NCBI GenBank assembly: GCA_963780345.1
Contig: CAWABU010000006.1
Coordinates: 1,178,001-1,242,000 of the forward strand
Reading direction: 5' to 3'
DNA length: 64,000 nucleotides
Source of the DNA: PALSA-693 sp963780345
Lineage (GTDB): Bacteria > Actinomycetota > Acidimicrobiia > Acidimicrobiales > Palsa-688
Of this stretch, positions 44,156 through 54,400 are shown in pieces. The notes under the pieces are model-generated. The model saw only the letters and a program-made list of their open reading frames with translations, ran no database searches and was not told where the DNA came from. The first letter of the stretch is position 1. Every line of letters starts with the position of its first letter. The translations under genes were made by a program, and so were the position numbers.

Positions 44156-44341
44156 GTGGTGGTGTCCAGGGAAGGTCTGAGGGTTCGGGGGCTCTCGAAT
44201 GATGAGGGCAACCGGTTGTTGCGGATAGTGCGGCGCTCGTCGGGGTCGGTGGTGACATGGCGGCGAGCCCAGATGGTACTGCTGTCGGCTCAGCGTATGG
44301 ATGTGACAGCGATTGCCAAGGTCACGTTTACCAGCCCGACC
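44156..44341 (+). mobile_element. IS630-family transposase, N-terminal fragment
   Basis: The frame begins at GTG 44156 and reads EGLRVRGLSNDEGNRLLRIV, then SGSVVTWRRAQMVLLSAQRM, DVTAIAKVTFTS. This is the helix-turn-helix start of IS630/Tc1-like transposases (RRAQ-x-VLLSAQGM is characteristic). Homology ends at about residue 62; the DDE catalytic part is gone. It marks a past insertion in an otherwise gene-free zone. Confidence 0.75.
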
Positions 44342-45280
44342 GATCATCGGTTCGGCACGGACCAGCTGACGGAGCTACGCCGGCGGGCGGAATCGCCCCT
44401 CAAGGCTATTTACGACCTGACCCTTCCTGTGGGAGGCCCCTGTCGGCGGTGGGTCCAGAGGGTTCGGAATGCGGGTAACGGTCCGGTGGCCCGGGGGGCT
44501 CCTCCTAACGTGGATGCAGTGACCGGCTATCAGAGTGTTGCCGAGCTCGTGATCGCAGCGGGCCGAGGCCTCGCAGAGGCGTGGGCGGGCTGGTGGATCG
44601 CTTCCAGGACCTTGCCGTAGCCGTGAGCCTCGGGAGGCTGGCTGACCCGGTGGCCGCCCAGGACGCCGCCCTTCGCCCTCTTACGCCGCGGTCGGGCTCA
44701 CCTACGGGCTCCCCGCCATCGGCTTGGGCCAGCTGGTCATGCTCACCGAGCTGGCCGACTGCGTGACCCTGGCCCGATGCCGGTGGACCGGGTTCGCCCA
44801 CGGCCCCGCCGACCAACCCGCAGTCGAGACGGCTGGCACGAGTCCGGCCTTTCCGGGGCCCTCCGCTTGATTCCATCGGGAGGGGAGCCCGCCGCGAGAC
44901 GGCATGCTTCCGACGTCTTGGACCGACTGGCCGCCGACCCCAACAACAAGTTCGTGATGCCGAGCGCAACGGCGGTCCGCCAGCCCCGATTTCGTCAGCC
45001 GTGATCGCGGCCGTTCAGCGGTCCTCAAGGCGGGCGGCGCTGGGTGCGCTGCGGATGACCCTGCGTCGAGCCCTACAGAAGGCCAAGTACCCTCCGCAGC
45101 GCCGAGCGGCACCACCGTCGGTACTGGTCAGGAGAAGCCCTTCGGCCGAAAGAGCTGGCTGAAAAGTCCGGATTGGCCCACGGAGGCGCTCCGCCGAGTC
45201 CGCCCACACGCTGCTGACATAACAGCTCCACGTGGGCAAGCCTGCGGTCCGGGCGGTCGCGAGCTTAGACCAACTCCAGG
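44342..45280. other. Gene-free stretch between IS630 remnant and P450 operon
   Basis: About 940 bases with only overlapping frames of non-protein-like composition. No transposase catalytic domain, repeat or RNA could be recognised. It probably represents decayed mobile or catabolic DNA. Confidence 0.4.
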
Positions 45281-45326
45281 TTGACACCAAGGATTAGGGA
45301 CTGTATGTCTTGTGACAGTGTGACAG
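45281..45326 (+). promoter_or_regulatory. Putative promoter and tandem 8-bp repeat upstream of P450 operon
   Basis: TTGACA (45281-45286) and TATGTC (45304-45309) are 17 bases apart. Directly after the -10 box TGTGACAG occurs twice in a row (45311-45318 and 45319-45326). A tandem repeat at the expected transcription start is a likely operator. The -10 match is weak, so the promoter call is tentative. Confidence 0.45.
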
Positions 45327-45344
45327 GGTACGGGAGGAATGCGA

Positions 45345-45515
45345 ATGAGTAACGCTGGGGCATCCACGCCGTCCCACGGATACGGAGGGCCGGCCAAGTT
45401 GTCCATCGATCTGGGGTGGAGTCACTCAAGAGGTTCGGCGCCCGACCAGCACGAGCGGAGGCGCAAGACCCGCAAGGTCGACCACCTCGACGGACGCCGG
45501 CTGATGGGGGGCTAA
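45345..45515 (+). CDS. Small ORF preceding ferredoxin gene
   Basis: This 56-residue frame starts at ATG 45345 with GGGAGGA 6-7 bases upstream and ends 5 bases before the ferredoxin start. The second half is strongly basic (DQHERRRKTRKVDHLDGRRL); there is no hydrophobic segment. I do not recognise it. It may be a leader allowing coupled translation of the ferredoxin, or the surviving 5' end of a larger gene. The ribosome binding site and tight spacing support translation. Confidence 0.45.
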   Translation: MSNAGASTPSHGYGGPAKLSIDLGWSHSRGSAPDQHERRRKTRKVDHLDGRRLMGG

Positions 45516-45520
45516 GAGAC

Positions 45521-45715
45521 GTGCGGGTTTACGTCGACCGGGACAAGTGCGTCGCCAGCGGGACGTGCGCGCTCAGCGCGCCCGAGATCTTCGAGCAAGA
45601 CGAGGACGGTGTCGCGGTCGTCGTCATGGAGTCGCCCTCGGCCGACCAGGTCACAGCGGCCCAGAGCGCAGCGCACGCCTGCCCGGCAGCGGCCATACGG
45701 CTGGAGGACGAGTGA
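45521..45715 (+). CDS. [3Fe-4S] ferredoxin of P450 system
   Basis: This 64-residue single-cluster ferredoxin has Cys10 and Cys16 in DKCVASGTC and Cys54 in HACPAAAI. Three ligands with the second position of a 4Fe site missing is the mark of [3Fe-4S] ferredoxins that feed electrons to bacterial P450s. GTG 45521 gives the normal length. The stop overlaps the P450 start (ATGA), so the pair is made together. A reductase is not encoded nearby. Confidence 0.92.
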   Translation: MRVYVDRDKCVASGTCALSAPEIFEQDEDGVAVVVMESPSADQVTAAQSAAHACPAAAIRLEDE

Positions 45716-47007
45716 TGACCAGCGACCCTGGCACTGAGCTCAACCCCGACACTGACCAGGACAGCTCGGAGCGTCCAGGGACCTCCCGCTCGGCGCCGAA
45801 CGACTGCCCGGTCGTCACCCAGGACCTGACCGACTGGGCGTTCAATCAGGACCCGTTCCCCGAGCTGGAGCGGTGGAGGAGCCTTGGCTCAGTCGTTTAT
45901 AACGCTTACCACGGGCACTATATGGTGACCTCCTATCGCAACTGCGCCAAGGTGTTGAGTGATTTGGTCCACTTCAACTCGCAAAAGTACGTAAAGGCGT
46001 TTGTTGGGGCGTTCGGTGGGATCACCATGGAGGCACTGGACACGCCGCGCCATCACGAGATCCGCGGGGTATGGGCGCCCGATTTCACGCGGGCCGGCCT
46101 GGAGTCGCGCCGATCCCTCGTCGAGGCGATGGTCGCGGCCCGGGTCGACCCGTTTGTCGAGCGAATCCGGGCCGGGGAGGTCCTCGACGCTATTCCCCAC
46201 ATGACGCGGGGGATCCCGACCCTCGTCATCGCCCATATGCTCGGGATAGAGCCCGAGATGTTCGAGCAGTTCAGCGACTGGAGCGACGCCATCGGAGCAT
46301 CGGTCGAGGGGGCGCTGGACCGGTCGCCCCGGGGCGACACCCTGGTCGCCGAGGGTCGGGCCGCGACCCGGGAGCTCAACCAGTACCTCGCCTCCGCCAT
46401 CGAGCGGCGCCGCCACGACGGCCCGGGCGGCTGTGACCTGGTGTCGACCATGGTGTTCCACGACTTCGCCGCCTCGATGGAGGAGTCCGAGATCGTGGCC
46501 AGCAATACCCAGCTGGTGTTCGCCGGCAACGAGACAACCGCCAAGCTCATGGCCTCGACGCTCGTCGCGCTCGGGCAGAACCCCGACCAGAGGCGGGCGC
46601 TAGCGGCTGACCGCAGCCGAGTTCCGCAGGCGTTTGAGGAGGTGCACCGCTGGATGACTCTCACCCAGGCGATCCCCAGATTCGCCTGCAGCGACGAGTC
46701 TGCCATCGACGGCGTGCCCATCCCAAACGGGGCCCGGGTCGATCCCCTCCCGGGTGCGGCCAACCGGGACCCGACGCGCTGGAAAGACCCGGCTGCCTTC
46801 GATATCTTCCGGGAGCAACGCCAGCACCTCGGCTTCGGCTTCGGCATGCACGTCTGCCTCGGTCTCAACCTGGCTCGCCTCGAGGCGCAGGTGTGGCTCA
46901 ACCGACTGCTCGACCTCCTCCCCGACTACGAACTGTCGGCGCCGATCGACTATGGCCGCAATTTTGTCCTGCGAGGCCCTACCGGAGTCACGATCGCCAA
47001 GGCATGA
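45715..47007 (+). CDS. Cytochrome P450
   Basis: This 430-residue soluble bacterial P450 has the I-helix oxygen motif AGNETT (270-275), ExxR as EVHR (309-312) and the heme-binding loop FGFGMHVCLG with proximal Cys381. Length is typical of class I enzymes. Translation is coupled to the ferredoxin. One departure is AAN before RDP in the meander (GAANRDPTRW), still close to family norm. Substrate unknown; actinobacterial homologues act on steroids, terpenes or fatty acids. Confidence 0.95.
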   Translation: MTSDPGTELNPDTDQDSSERPGTSRSAPNDCPVVTQDLTDWAFNQDPFPELERWRSLGSVVYNAYHGHYMVTSYRNCAKVLSDLVHFNSQKYVKAFVGAFGGITMEALDTPRHHEIRGVWAPDFTRAGLESRRSLVEAMVAARVDPFVERIRAGEVLDAIPHMTRGIPTLVIAHMLGIEPEMFEQFSDWSDAIGASVEGALDRSPRGDTLVAEGRAATRELNQYLASAIERRRHDGPGGCDLVSTMVFHDFAASMEESEIVASNTQLVFAGNETTAKLMASTLVALGQNPDQRRALAADRSRVPQAFEEVHRWMTLTQAIPRFACSDESAIDGVPIPNGARVDPLPGAANRDPTRWKDPAAFDIFREQRQHLGFGFGMHVCLGLNLARLEAQVWLNRLLDLLPDYELSAPIDYGRNFVLRGPTGVTIAKA

Positions 47008-47333
47008 AACAAGTAGTCCGACTCGCCCTCGTCAGGTTGGGGTCCGTTGTCGAGGCAATGGACCATCTGTTGAGCGACCAACGAACGTCAACTTTCGACA
47101 CGGACTCCCGATGGTCGAGAACTGATCCATCCTCTGAGTTCGCAACAGAAACCGGCCAACAGTAAGTGCTGCAAAGAACGCAGCGATTGTCCGACCATCA
47201 GGGCGGTCGTCAGTGCCAATCGAGCCATGCCATATCGCGCTGCCGACCCGGCATCGTTCGGTGACATGGCTGCGTCGAGGTGATGGATGACGTTTGGGGA
47301 TAGCGGGGGCTGTGCGACGATGGGGCGGCGCTG
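47008..47333. other. Intergenic stretch after P450
   Basis: About 325 bases, nothing recognised. No clear hairpin follows the P450 stop. Confidence 0.45.
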
Positions 47334-48263
47334 TTGGATGTCCCGGTGAGTTCGGGCGAGGATGGGGTTGTGGACGGCATCAGGGGAAGTGGGGATGGCG
47401 GCGAGTGGGTGGATAAGCCGACGGCCAGCTTGGTTGGTCGTGTTGCGGACTCGTTGGGCCTCCGGGTGGTGGGCCCCCTGGCGGGAGGGCTTTTCGGTGC
47501 GGTGCTGGTGACCGGCTCGAAACTCGAACGCCTGGTCCTCAAGGTTCTGCCTCAGGTGGAGTTGGCCTCGGTCTGGGCTACCGGTGCGGCAATGGCGACC
47601 AGGCTAAGGGAGGCCGGCTACCCGGCCCCGAGGTATGTCGGGACCGGGACCATGGGGGACACCGTGTGGTCGCTGCAGGAGTGCTTGGCCGGTGAGGTGC
47701 CGCGCCGCCTGGGATCCGATCATGCCCGGCAACTGGTGGGGTTGGCGCGTCGACACGACGCCGACTCTGGCCTTCGCCGCGATTGGCGCGCTGACGCTAA
47801 GGCCGCGGCGCGTGGTTGGCTGGCGACTCTGCCGCCATCGGTTCCCAGAGCTCTCGAGCAGAGGCTCGGACACGTACTCGATCGACCCGGCTACCTGGAG
47901 ATGATCGAGACCTCGATCGTTCACGGCGATTTCCATCAGCGCAACTGCGTGGTGGATGGCGACGCCGTGTGCGGGGTATTCGATTGGGAGATAGCCGGAC
48001 CGGGCGACTGGCGATTCGACCTGGTGAACCTGACCTTCTGGTGCCTCGTTAGCTCCTCGTCCTGCGAGCACGACGCCGCTCAGATCGTGATCGAGGCGAC
48101 CAAGGCGGACACACCTCGCCCGGTGGCGACGTTCATGATGGCCTGTCAAGTGCTGCGGGCGCTATCGATTGCAGCCGCCTATCGGCCGTCTCGCCTGGCC
48201 GCGACCTGCCAGCGGATCCAGGCCAACCTCGCGGAGTGGTTCGAGCCGGCCGAGACGTGGTGA
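47334..48263 (+). CDS. Aminoglycoside-phosphotransferase-like kinase
   Basis: This protein of about 309 residues has an APH fold: SIVHGDFHQRNCVVDGD is the Brenner loop with catalytic Asp and Asn, and VCGVFDWEIAGPGDWRFDL carries the metal Asp. The N-terminal lobe has GGLFGAVLVTGSKLERLVLK with the ATP-binding Lys. The start is uncertain: TTG 47334 gives the longest form, in-frame GTGs at 47346 and 47370 are alternatives. It stands alone after the P450 operon. Substrate class cannot be read; resistance is not implied. Confidence 0.85.
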   Translation: MDVPVSSGEDGVVDGIRGSGDGGEWVDKPTASLVGRVADSLGLRVVGPLAGGLFGAVLVTGSKLERLVLKVLPQVELASVWATGAAMATRLREAGYPAPRYVGTGTMGDTVWSLQECLAGEVPRRLGSDHARQLVGLARRHDADSGLRRDWRADAKAAARGWLATLPPSVPRALEQRLGHVLDRPGYLEMIETSIVHGDFHQRNCVVDGDAVCGVFDWEIAGPGDWRFDLVNLTFWCLVSSSSCEHDAAQIVIEATKADTPRPVATFMMACQVLRALSIAAAYRPSRLAATCQRIQANLAEWFEPAETW

Positions 48264-48568
48264 AACTACTCCATCCGTCGACATCCAGGCCCCGTGCTCG
48301 GTCAGAGCTGGCCGGGCGGGCCCGTTCGCCTCGGTATGCATTCGACCCGGCATCTGCACGAGGCTGAACCCGGTTGTTCGGCCCCCACACTGTGCGGCCA
48401 CTCCTGCCACCCGGCGCCGGACCCTCGGCCAATGCCGACCAGGCGTCACGGCGGTCCTCGATTCGTGGCCCGACGGAAGGTCATCGGACTACCATGTAGG
48501 TGACGGGACGGACGCGCAGTGGTTCGTGAAGCATCACCGCGACCCCGAGCGGCGCGGCGGTCGTCCCT
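48264..48568. other. Intergenic stretch with possible kinase fragment
   Basis: About 300 bases. Near 48455-48545 the plus strand reads AVLDSWPDGRSSDYHVGDGT, then QWFVKHHRDPER. This resembles the first strands of an APH-type kinase (...WFVKRHR-x-PER...) but stops at once. I see nothing else. Confidence 0.35.
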
Positions 48569-48735
48569 AAGCCCTCAGCCGCGTCGGCCGCGTTCAGCTC
48601 GTTGCACTTCGCCACCCACGCCGCGTCGCCCCTGGCTTCGATCTGGGCATTGAACCCGAGGACGCAGTCACCAGGTACACCGAAGCGGTGGCGAATCCCT
48701 AACTCCTTCAACCGGTCGGGAGGTAATCGCCAACA
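48569..48735 (-). pseudogene. Thiamine-diphosphate decarboxylase N-terminal fragment
   Basis: The minus strand reads DRLKELGIRHRFGVPGDCVL, then NAQIEARGDAAWVAKCNELNAADAAEG. This is the start of alpha-keto-acid decarboxylases (pyruvate/indolepyruvate type: FGVPGDYNL, then NELNAAYAADGYAR, including the cofactor-activating Glu region). It ends directly after AAEG. No ribosome binding site or start codon of the family is present and the remaining 480 residues are missing. Confidence 0.72.
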
Positions 48736-49007
48736 GAGCGAGTCGTCATATCACAATGCTCTCTTCACTGTCTGAAGGTCCGATAGTGGGGAACGAAACC
48801 ACAAGCTGTCGTCCGGCCGGGGCACGTGGAACCAGGTCAGCGTAATTCAGGTCGTCGGCGTGGCGCCGATCGGCTGCGGAACAGGGCCCGATCGCTGCGA
48901 ACCGGCGCGGCCCGAGGAGCCAGTGGTATGTTCGCTGCGGAAGTGAAGCATACGGATCGCATAGCAATGACTTACTCGGGGGAACTGCACCTTCAGGGGG
49001 AAATAGA

Positions 49008-50549
49008 GTGAAACGTTCCAACAAAAGGGGCGTGCGCGCCATTGTGGGGGCGTGCGCCCTGATGAGCAGCATGTTCGTTGCCACCGGGACCTCGGCCGGT
49101 GCGCAGCCCACCACTACATCCGCGCCCGCCTGCGCGGGGAATCCGGCGCTGGCCGGTGCCCCGGGCATCACGATCAGCAACCCGAACTGCGATAGCGCCG
49201 CCCCGGGCGGCCTGTTCGCCTCTCTTGACGGTTCGAGGGTGTGGGCTGGAACGATCGTGGACAGCCCGGCCGGCGGCGTCACCCTGCCGGGTGGCAACGG
49301 CGGTGGGGGTATATCCGGATTCCGTGTGGAGGTGCCCGCCGCGTGGAACGGATCCCTGGTCATGTTCGCCCACGGCTATGCCGGCACCGGTCCGGTCGTG
49401 GGGGTCAGTGATCCCAATCTGCGCCAGTGGTTTGTCGACAATGGCTACGCCTGGGCCGCGTCGAGCTATGCCATGAACGGCTACGACGTGGGCACCGGGG
49501 TGGTTGACACCCACGATCTGCTGGAAGCGTTCCCGTCGATCACCAAGCTGAAAGCCCCTACGCAGGTGATCATGAGCGGGCTTTCGATGGGCGGCGCGAT
49601 CACGGCGGTAGAGATCGAGCACTACCGCAACACCTTCGCCGGCGCCATGCCCTACTGCGGGGTGCTCGGCGGAAACGACCTCTTCAACTTCTTCCTCGGC
49701 GCCAACGTGACCGCCGCTGCGCTCACCAACACGCCCATCTCGTTCCCGTCGGTGGCGGACTCGGCCAGCTACGTGCCAACCTACGACACCCTGGTGCAGG
49801 GCGAGGTTCCGGCGCTCGGGATCGGGTCTGCCACCGGCCTGACGGCGAAGGGCCAGGCGTGGGAGACCGCCGTCGAGAACCTGTCGGGCGGTACCCGGCC
49901 GGGCTTCGACGGCTCCCTCGCCTTCTGGGACAGCTTCGGGTTTGCTCCGTTGAGCAATATTCCGTTCCTGTTCGGGCTCTATCCTGGCCTGACGGGCGGG
50001 GGCGAGGGATTCCTCAACGGAAACGTCACCGACAACCAACACGCCTTCTACCGATTCAGCAACAGTCCGGGACACAGCGACCCGGCATCGCGAGCGCTGA
50101 ATACCCAGGTACTGCGGGTCGCGCGCACGGTCCCCTTCTCGACTGACCCAACCGCGACGGAGCTCCCGGACGTCACGGGCACGCCGCGCATACCCGTAGT
50201 GTCTGTGCACGGTATCGGCGACCTTTTTGTGCCGTTCTCCATGGACCAGGACTACGCCCGCCTCGCCGACGCCCACGGTCAGGGCGATCTGTTCGTCAGC
50301 CGGGCCATCCGGGAAGTCAACCACTGCGACTACAACAACTCCGAGCTGGCGTCGGCGTTCAGCGCCCTGACCAAGTGGATTTCCACCGGACAGCGGGCCG
50401 CCGGTGATCAGATCCTCAAACCCAGAGCTGTATCGTCACCGGACTTCGGCTGTCGCTTCACGGTCGGCACCCACGCCTTCTTCCAGGGGCCAGCCTGTCC
50501 GCCGTCCCCGCCCGGCCCTGGCCGCGGGCACGGTCACGACGCCGGGTGA
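49008..50549 (+). CDS. Secreted alpha/beta hydrolase
   Basis: This 513-residue exported protein has a signal peptide (MKRSNKRGVRAIVGACALMS, cleavage likely after SAGA near residue 33). The catalytic domain has LVMFAHGYAGTGPVV (oxyanion region), MSGLSMGGAITAV (nucleophile elbow G-L-S-M-G), VVSVHGIGDLFVPF with the probable Asp, and VNHCDYNNSE with the probable His. Several Cys suggest disulfides. The Pro/Gly/His-rich tail is disordered. GTG 49008 is preceded by AGGGGG. Likely extracellular esterase or depolymerase-like hydrolase. Confidence 0.88.
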   Translation: MKRSNKRGVRAIVGACALMSSMFVATGTSAGAQPTTTSAPACAGNPALAGAPGITISNPNCDSAAPGGLFASLDGSRVWAGTIVDSPAGGVTLPGGNGGGGISGFRVEVPAAWNGSLVMFAHGYAGTGPVVGVSDPNLRQWFVDNGYAWAASSYAMNGYDVGTGVVDTHDLLEAFPSITKLKAPTQVIMSGLSMGGAITAVEIEHYRNTFAGAMPYCGVLGGNDLFNFFLGANVTAAALTNTPISFPSVADSASYVPTYDTLVQGEVPALGIGSATGLTAKGQAWETAVENLSGGTRPGFDGSLAFWDSFGFAPLSNIPFLFGLYPGLTGGGEGFLNGNVTDNQHAFYRFSNSPGHSDPASRALNTQVLRVARTVPFSTDPTATELPDVTGTPRIPVVSVHGIGDLFVPFSMDQDYARLADAHGQGDLFVSRAIREVNHCDYNNSELASAFSALTKWISTGQRAAGDQILKPRAVSSPDFGCRFTVGTHAFFQGPACPPSPPGPGRGHGHDAG

Positions 50550-50739
50550 CCAGAGCGGTTTCGGTGGTGCGATAGCCGCAGCGTTGTAGTCCGTAGTCCG
50601 GCGACTGCGTCCTGCCGATGACTTGACCCCTGTCCAGATAGGGCTGGCCCAGTTGGGCTTCGGCACCCGACGGCTTGTGTCCCCGCTCGGATCCGAGAAG
50701 TCGGGCCCAGAGCACCGGAGCTGCCCCTATCTTGTGGGC

Positions 50740-51321
50740 GTGGCTGCTCTCGTTCGGGCCTTGTGGATTTGTGGCCCCTCTGGCGTGGGAAAGTCGACTG
50801 TCGGATGGGAGCTGTACCAACAGACCCGTAGTTCCTCCGGCGTGCGTGGTGCCTACGTAGATCTCAACCAGATCAGCTTCTGTCGCCCTGAACCCGACGA
50901 TGATGCCGACAACCACCAGATCAAGATGTTGAACCTGGCCGCGGTGGGATCCAACTTCCGGTCGAGTGGCGCCTTGTTCTTGGTTATGACCGGCATTGTG
51001 GACGACCACGAGACGATTGCCGTGCCGGCGCGTGCTGAATGAGTTCTCAGTGATAGTGTGCCGCCTGCGGGTCAACGCCCGGGAGCTGCAGGAGCGGATC
51101 TTCTTGCGGGGCGGGGCGTCGGCCCGCCACTTGCTGGCGACGGCCTCAAGGGGCGGCCCAGTGACTATCTCAGCCGTTCGCGGGCGTCTCGGCTAAGAAC
51201 GCCGTCCAGCTCGAAGACGCGGCTATCGGTCACTTCTGCGTGGATACGCCTTAGCGTCGCCGAGGTGGTCGACGCCGTTCGCGCCGCCGCCGGGAAATGG
51301 GTCGGGTGCCGGTACCGCTGA
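50740..51321 (+). pseudogene. P-loop small-molecule kinase-like gene, frameshifted
   Basis: A shikimate/gluconate-kinase-like AAA protein is visible: RALWICGPSGVGKSTVGWEL (Walker A), AYVDLNQISFCRPEPDDDAD, KMLNLAAVGSNFRSSGALFL and VMTGIVDD. The frame then stops at 51042. The next frame gives VIVCRLRVNARELQERIFLR and a third LSVAEVVDAVRAAAGKWVG, the expected C-terminal helix. Two frameshifts plus base changes make an active enzyme unlikely. The family is about 180-190 residues long. Confidence 0.75.
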
Positions 51322-51472
51322 ACGATCCGCGCCTCCGCGGCCAGTTGCGCCCGTTGGGGTAGGCCGACGGCTTTCCCCTCCCTGACAGTTTCGTGGGGGT
51401 GAATGCACGCGTCGGACCAATGTGCCGACGAGCCGAACCGTACGTATCCGCGGAGAACCTAGAGGTGAAGGC

Positions 51473-54400
51473 CTATGACGGATCACGGTGCGGTTCGTCG
51501 TGGCGGGTGGCCGCCACGGCTAGCTCGGCGCGAGAGGTCACGCCGAGTTTGGTGAAGACGTGGGCCAGGTGGGTTTTCACTGTGCCGCGGCTGATGAACA
51601 GGCGCTGACCGATCTGGGGGTTGGTGAGCCCTTCGGCGACAAGGTTGACGACCTGTTGCTCGGTCGGGGTGAGGCTGGCCCACCCTGTCGATGGGCGGCG
51701 TCGCTGGCCCCGCCCCCGGCGGGCGTATTCGCAGGCACTATCAAGGTCGAGGCTTTCGCCGTCGGCGAAGGCGCCCTCGCTTCCGTCGCGGAGTTGTTCT
51801 TCGATCCGCGCTCGTGTCGAACGGATCGTTACTCGTTCCTCGGCGCTAGGGAGCAGCGCCATTTCTTGCCGGGCTCTGCCCGCGGCGGCCAGGAGGCGGG
51901 CTGCCTCGACCGGCTCGTCGCCTGCGGACAAGGACCCGAGCAGCTCGAGGGAGCGCACCATGAGGGGCCGGGCGCCCAGCGCGGCGGCTTCGCCCAGAGC
52001 AGCCTGGGCCGCCTCTTCGGCCGCGTCGGGATCGCCGGCGACGACGGCGTTGGCGGCGAGTTCGTGGTGGGCCGCGGCGCGGCCGTAGGGGTTGCCGTAA
52101 TTGTCGGCGGCTCTGAGGGCCTCAGCTGCCGCCTGCTGGGCTGCGGGAAGGTCACCGGCGAGGCGATGGCCGTTGGCCAGCACGGTCAGCCCGATGTCCG
52201 TAAGCAGGTTGACGCCCGCTGCTGTCGCCGCGTCGACCGAGGCCCGCACGTGGTCCACCGATTTTGACCCGTCACCTGCCAACGCCAGGACCCGGGCCCG
52301 TCCGAGTGCCAGTTCTTCGGAGGTGAACATCCCGGGCCGGCGGATCAGGGCCAGTTCAGTGTGGTCGAGCTCGGCCAAGGCCTCGTCGAGGCGGCCCATC
52401 TCGGCCAGAGACCAGGCCAGCTGCAGGGTGGCGAAGGCGTCGGTAGTGCTCTCACCGACGCGCCGGCCGCCTCGCTGGCCCGCTCTCGCCGTCCGCTCGG
52501 CCAGGCCCAGGTTGCCGGTCAGGTTGGCGATCCAGCTCCGTCCGCCCCCGTCCCAGCCGAGCAGATACCCGTGCTGCCAGCCCTCGGCGATGGGCAGGGC
52601 GACGTCGAGGTCGGCGATGGCTCCGGTCCAGTCCGAGCGGGCTGCTTTGATGAAGGCGCGCAGCTGGTGGGCTTCGGCCACCGTCCAGGGGTCGCCGCCG
52701 GCCGAAGCCTGCTCGACGGCCCGGTCGAGTTGTTCCAACCCGCTGGCCGAGTCGGCGAAGCCGGCGCAGATACCGATCACGTTCAGGGCTCGGGCCTCGA
52801 TGGTGACCAGTCCGGCCTTTGGACGCGTCGACGGCGAGTTGGCCGGCGAGGCCGAGGGCGGCCATGACATCGCCGCCGTAGAAGGTGGCGTTGAGTTGCG
52901 CCCAGCGGGCGAGCAGGGTCTCGGGCGCATGGGCCGCGCCGTCTGCGGCCGCCAAGACTCGTTCACACCACGTTGCCCCCTCCCGGTAGCGACCCCGCAG
53001 CGTCCACCAGAATCCGAGCCTGCCGCACACCTCGATGGCGGTTGCCGTTCGGGCGGGATCGGTGCAGCCCCAGTCCAGACCCACCCGGATGTCATCGAGA
53101 TGGACGTCAAGCCGGTCGAGCACGGCGACGTCGCCCCGGTCGAGGCGGGGTGCCGCCGAGCGGGCCAGGGCCAGCAGCCAGCCGAGGTGCCGGTCGCGGA
53201 CCTCGTCGATCTCGCCGGCGTCGACGAGACGGTCCCGGCCGAAATGGCGGATGGTGTCGAGCAGGCGGTAGCGCACCTCGCCGCCCGCCTCGTGGTCGGC
53301 TTGCACGAGCGATTTGGTGACCAGCGCCACGAGCAGGTCGAGGACCTCGACTTCGGCGATGTCGCCGCCGGCGATCACCGCCTCGGTGGCGTCGAGGTCG
53401 AAAGAGCCAGCGAACACCGAGAGGCGCCGCAACGCCACCTGCTCGCGAGCCAAGAGGAGATCGTGGCTCCACTCCATCGAGGCCTGCAATGTCTGCTGGC
53501 GGGGCAAGGCCGTGCGGCTGCCTCCGGCCAGGAGCCGGAATCGGTCAGCTAGCCCGGCCAGTATCCGCTCCGCTGACAGCGCCCGCACCCGCGCTGCCGC
53601 CAGCTCGATGGCCAGCGGAATGCCGTCGAGGCGCCGGCACACGTCGGCCACGATCTCGGTGTTGGCGGCGTCGAGCGAGAAGTTCGGCCGGGACTGGCGA
53701 GCCCGTTCCACGAACAGGCCTACCGCGTCATCAAGACACAACGGCGGTACCCGCCAGGTTGTCTCGCCGCCGACGCCCAGGGGCTCACGGCTGGTCGCGA
53801 GCACAGCCAGATGCGGGCAGCCCGCAAGCAGGCGCTCCGCCACTACCGCGGCCGCGTCGATGAGATGCTCGCAGGTGTCGAACAGAATCAGTGCCCGCCG
53901 GTCCCGCAGGTACTCTGCCACCCGGTCCAACGCCGCCACGCCCGGCGCCTCGCCCACGCCCACGGCTCGGAGCAGCGAATCGGCCAGCAGATCGGGGTCG
54001 GCCAGCCCCGACAGCTCGACCAGCCACACCCCTCCCGACCGGTCGGCCGCGGCGTCCGCAGCGGTCTCCAGGGCCAGGCGAGTCTTGCCGCACCCGCCCG
54101 GACCGGTCAACGTCACCAGACGGTGAGCAGCCAGCAGGTCGGCGACCTCGGCCAACTCGAGGGTGCGACCAACAAAGCTCGACACCGAGCTGGGCAGGTT
54201 GTTCGGCACCGCCGCCAGGGACCGCAACCCGCCCTCGACCGCGTCCAGCTCACGATGGCGGACCTCGAAGACCTGCTCGGGCCGCGACAGGTCCCGCAGC
54301 CGGTGCCGGCCCCGGTCGACCAGACTGACCGACTCGGGTAGATCGTCGGTGGTCAGGTCATGCACTGCCTGAGAGACCAAAATTTGTCCTCCCCGACCTA

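Noticed and set aside
44342..45280. DDE catalytic domain of the IS630 element
   Set aside because: No DDE-type motifs or the expected helices could be traced in any frame after 44341.
39551..48263. Two APH-fold genes as antibiotic resistance determinants
   Set aside because: They show only the general kinase motifs; these families are mostly metabolic kinases in actinobacteria and no resistance-specific signature is visible.
52101..53552. Plus-strand frame of 483 codons opposite the LuxR/ATPase regulator
   Set aside because: High-GC antisense shadow; the minus strand encodes ATPase, TPR and LuxR motifs.
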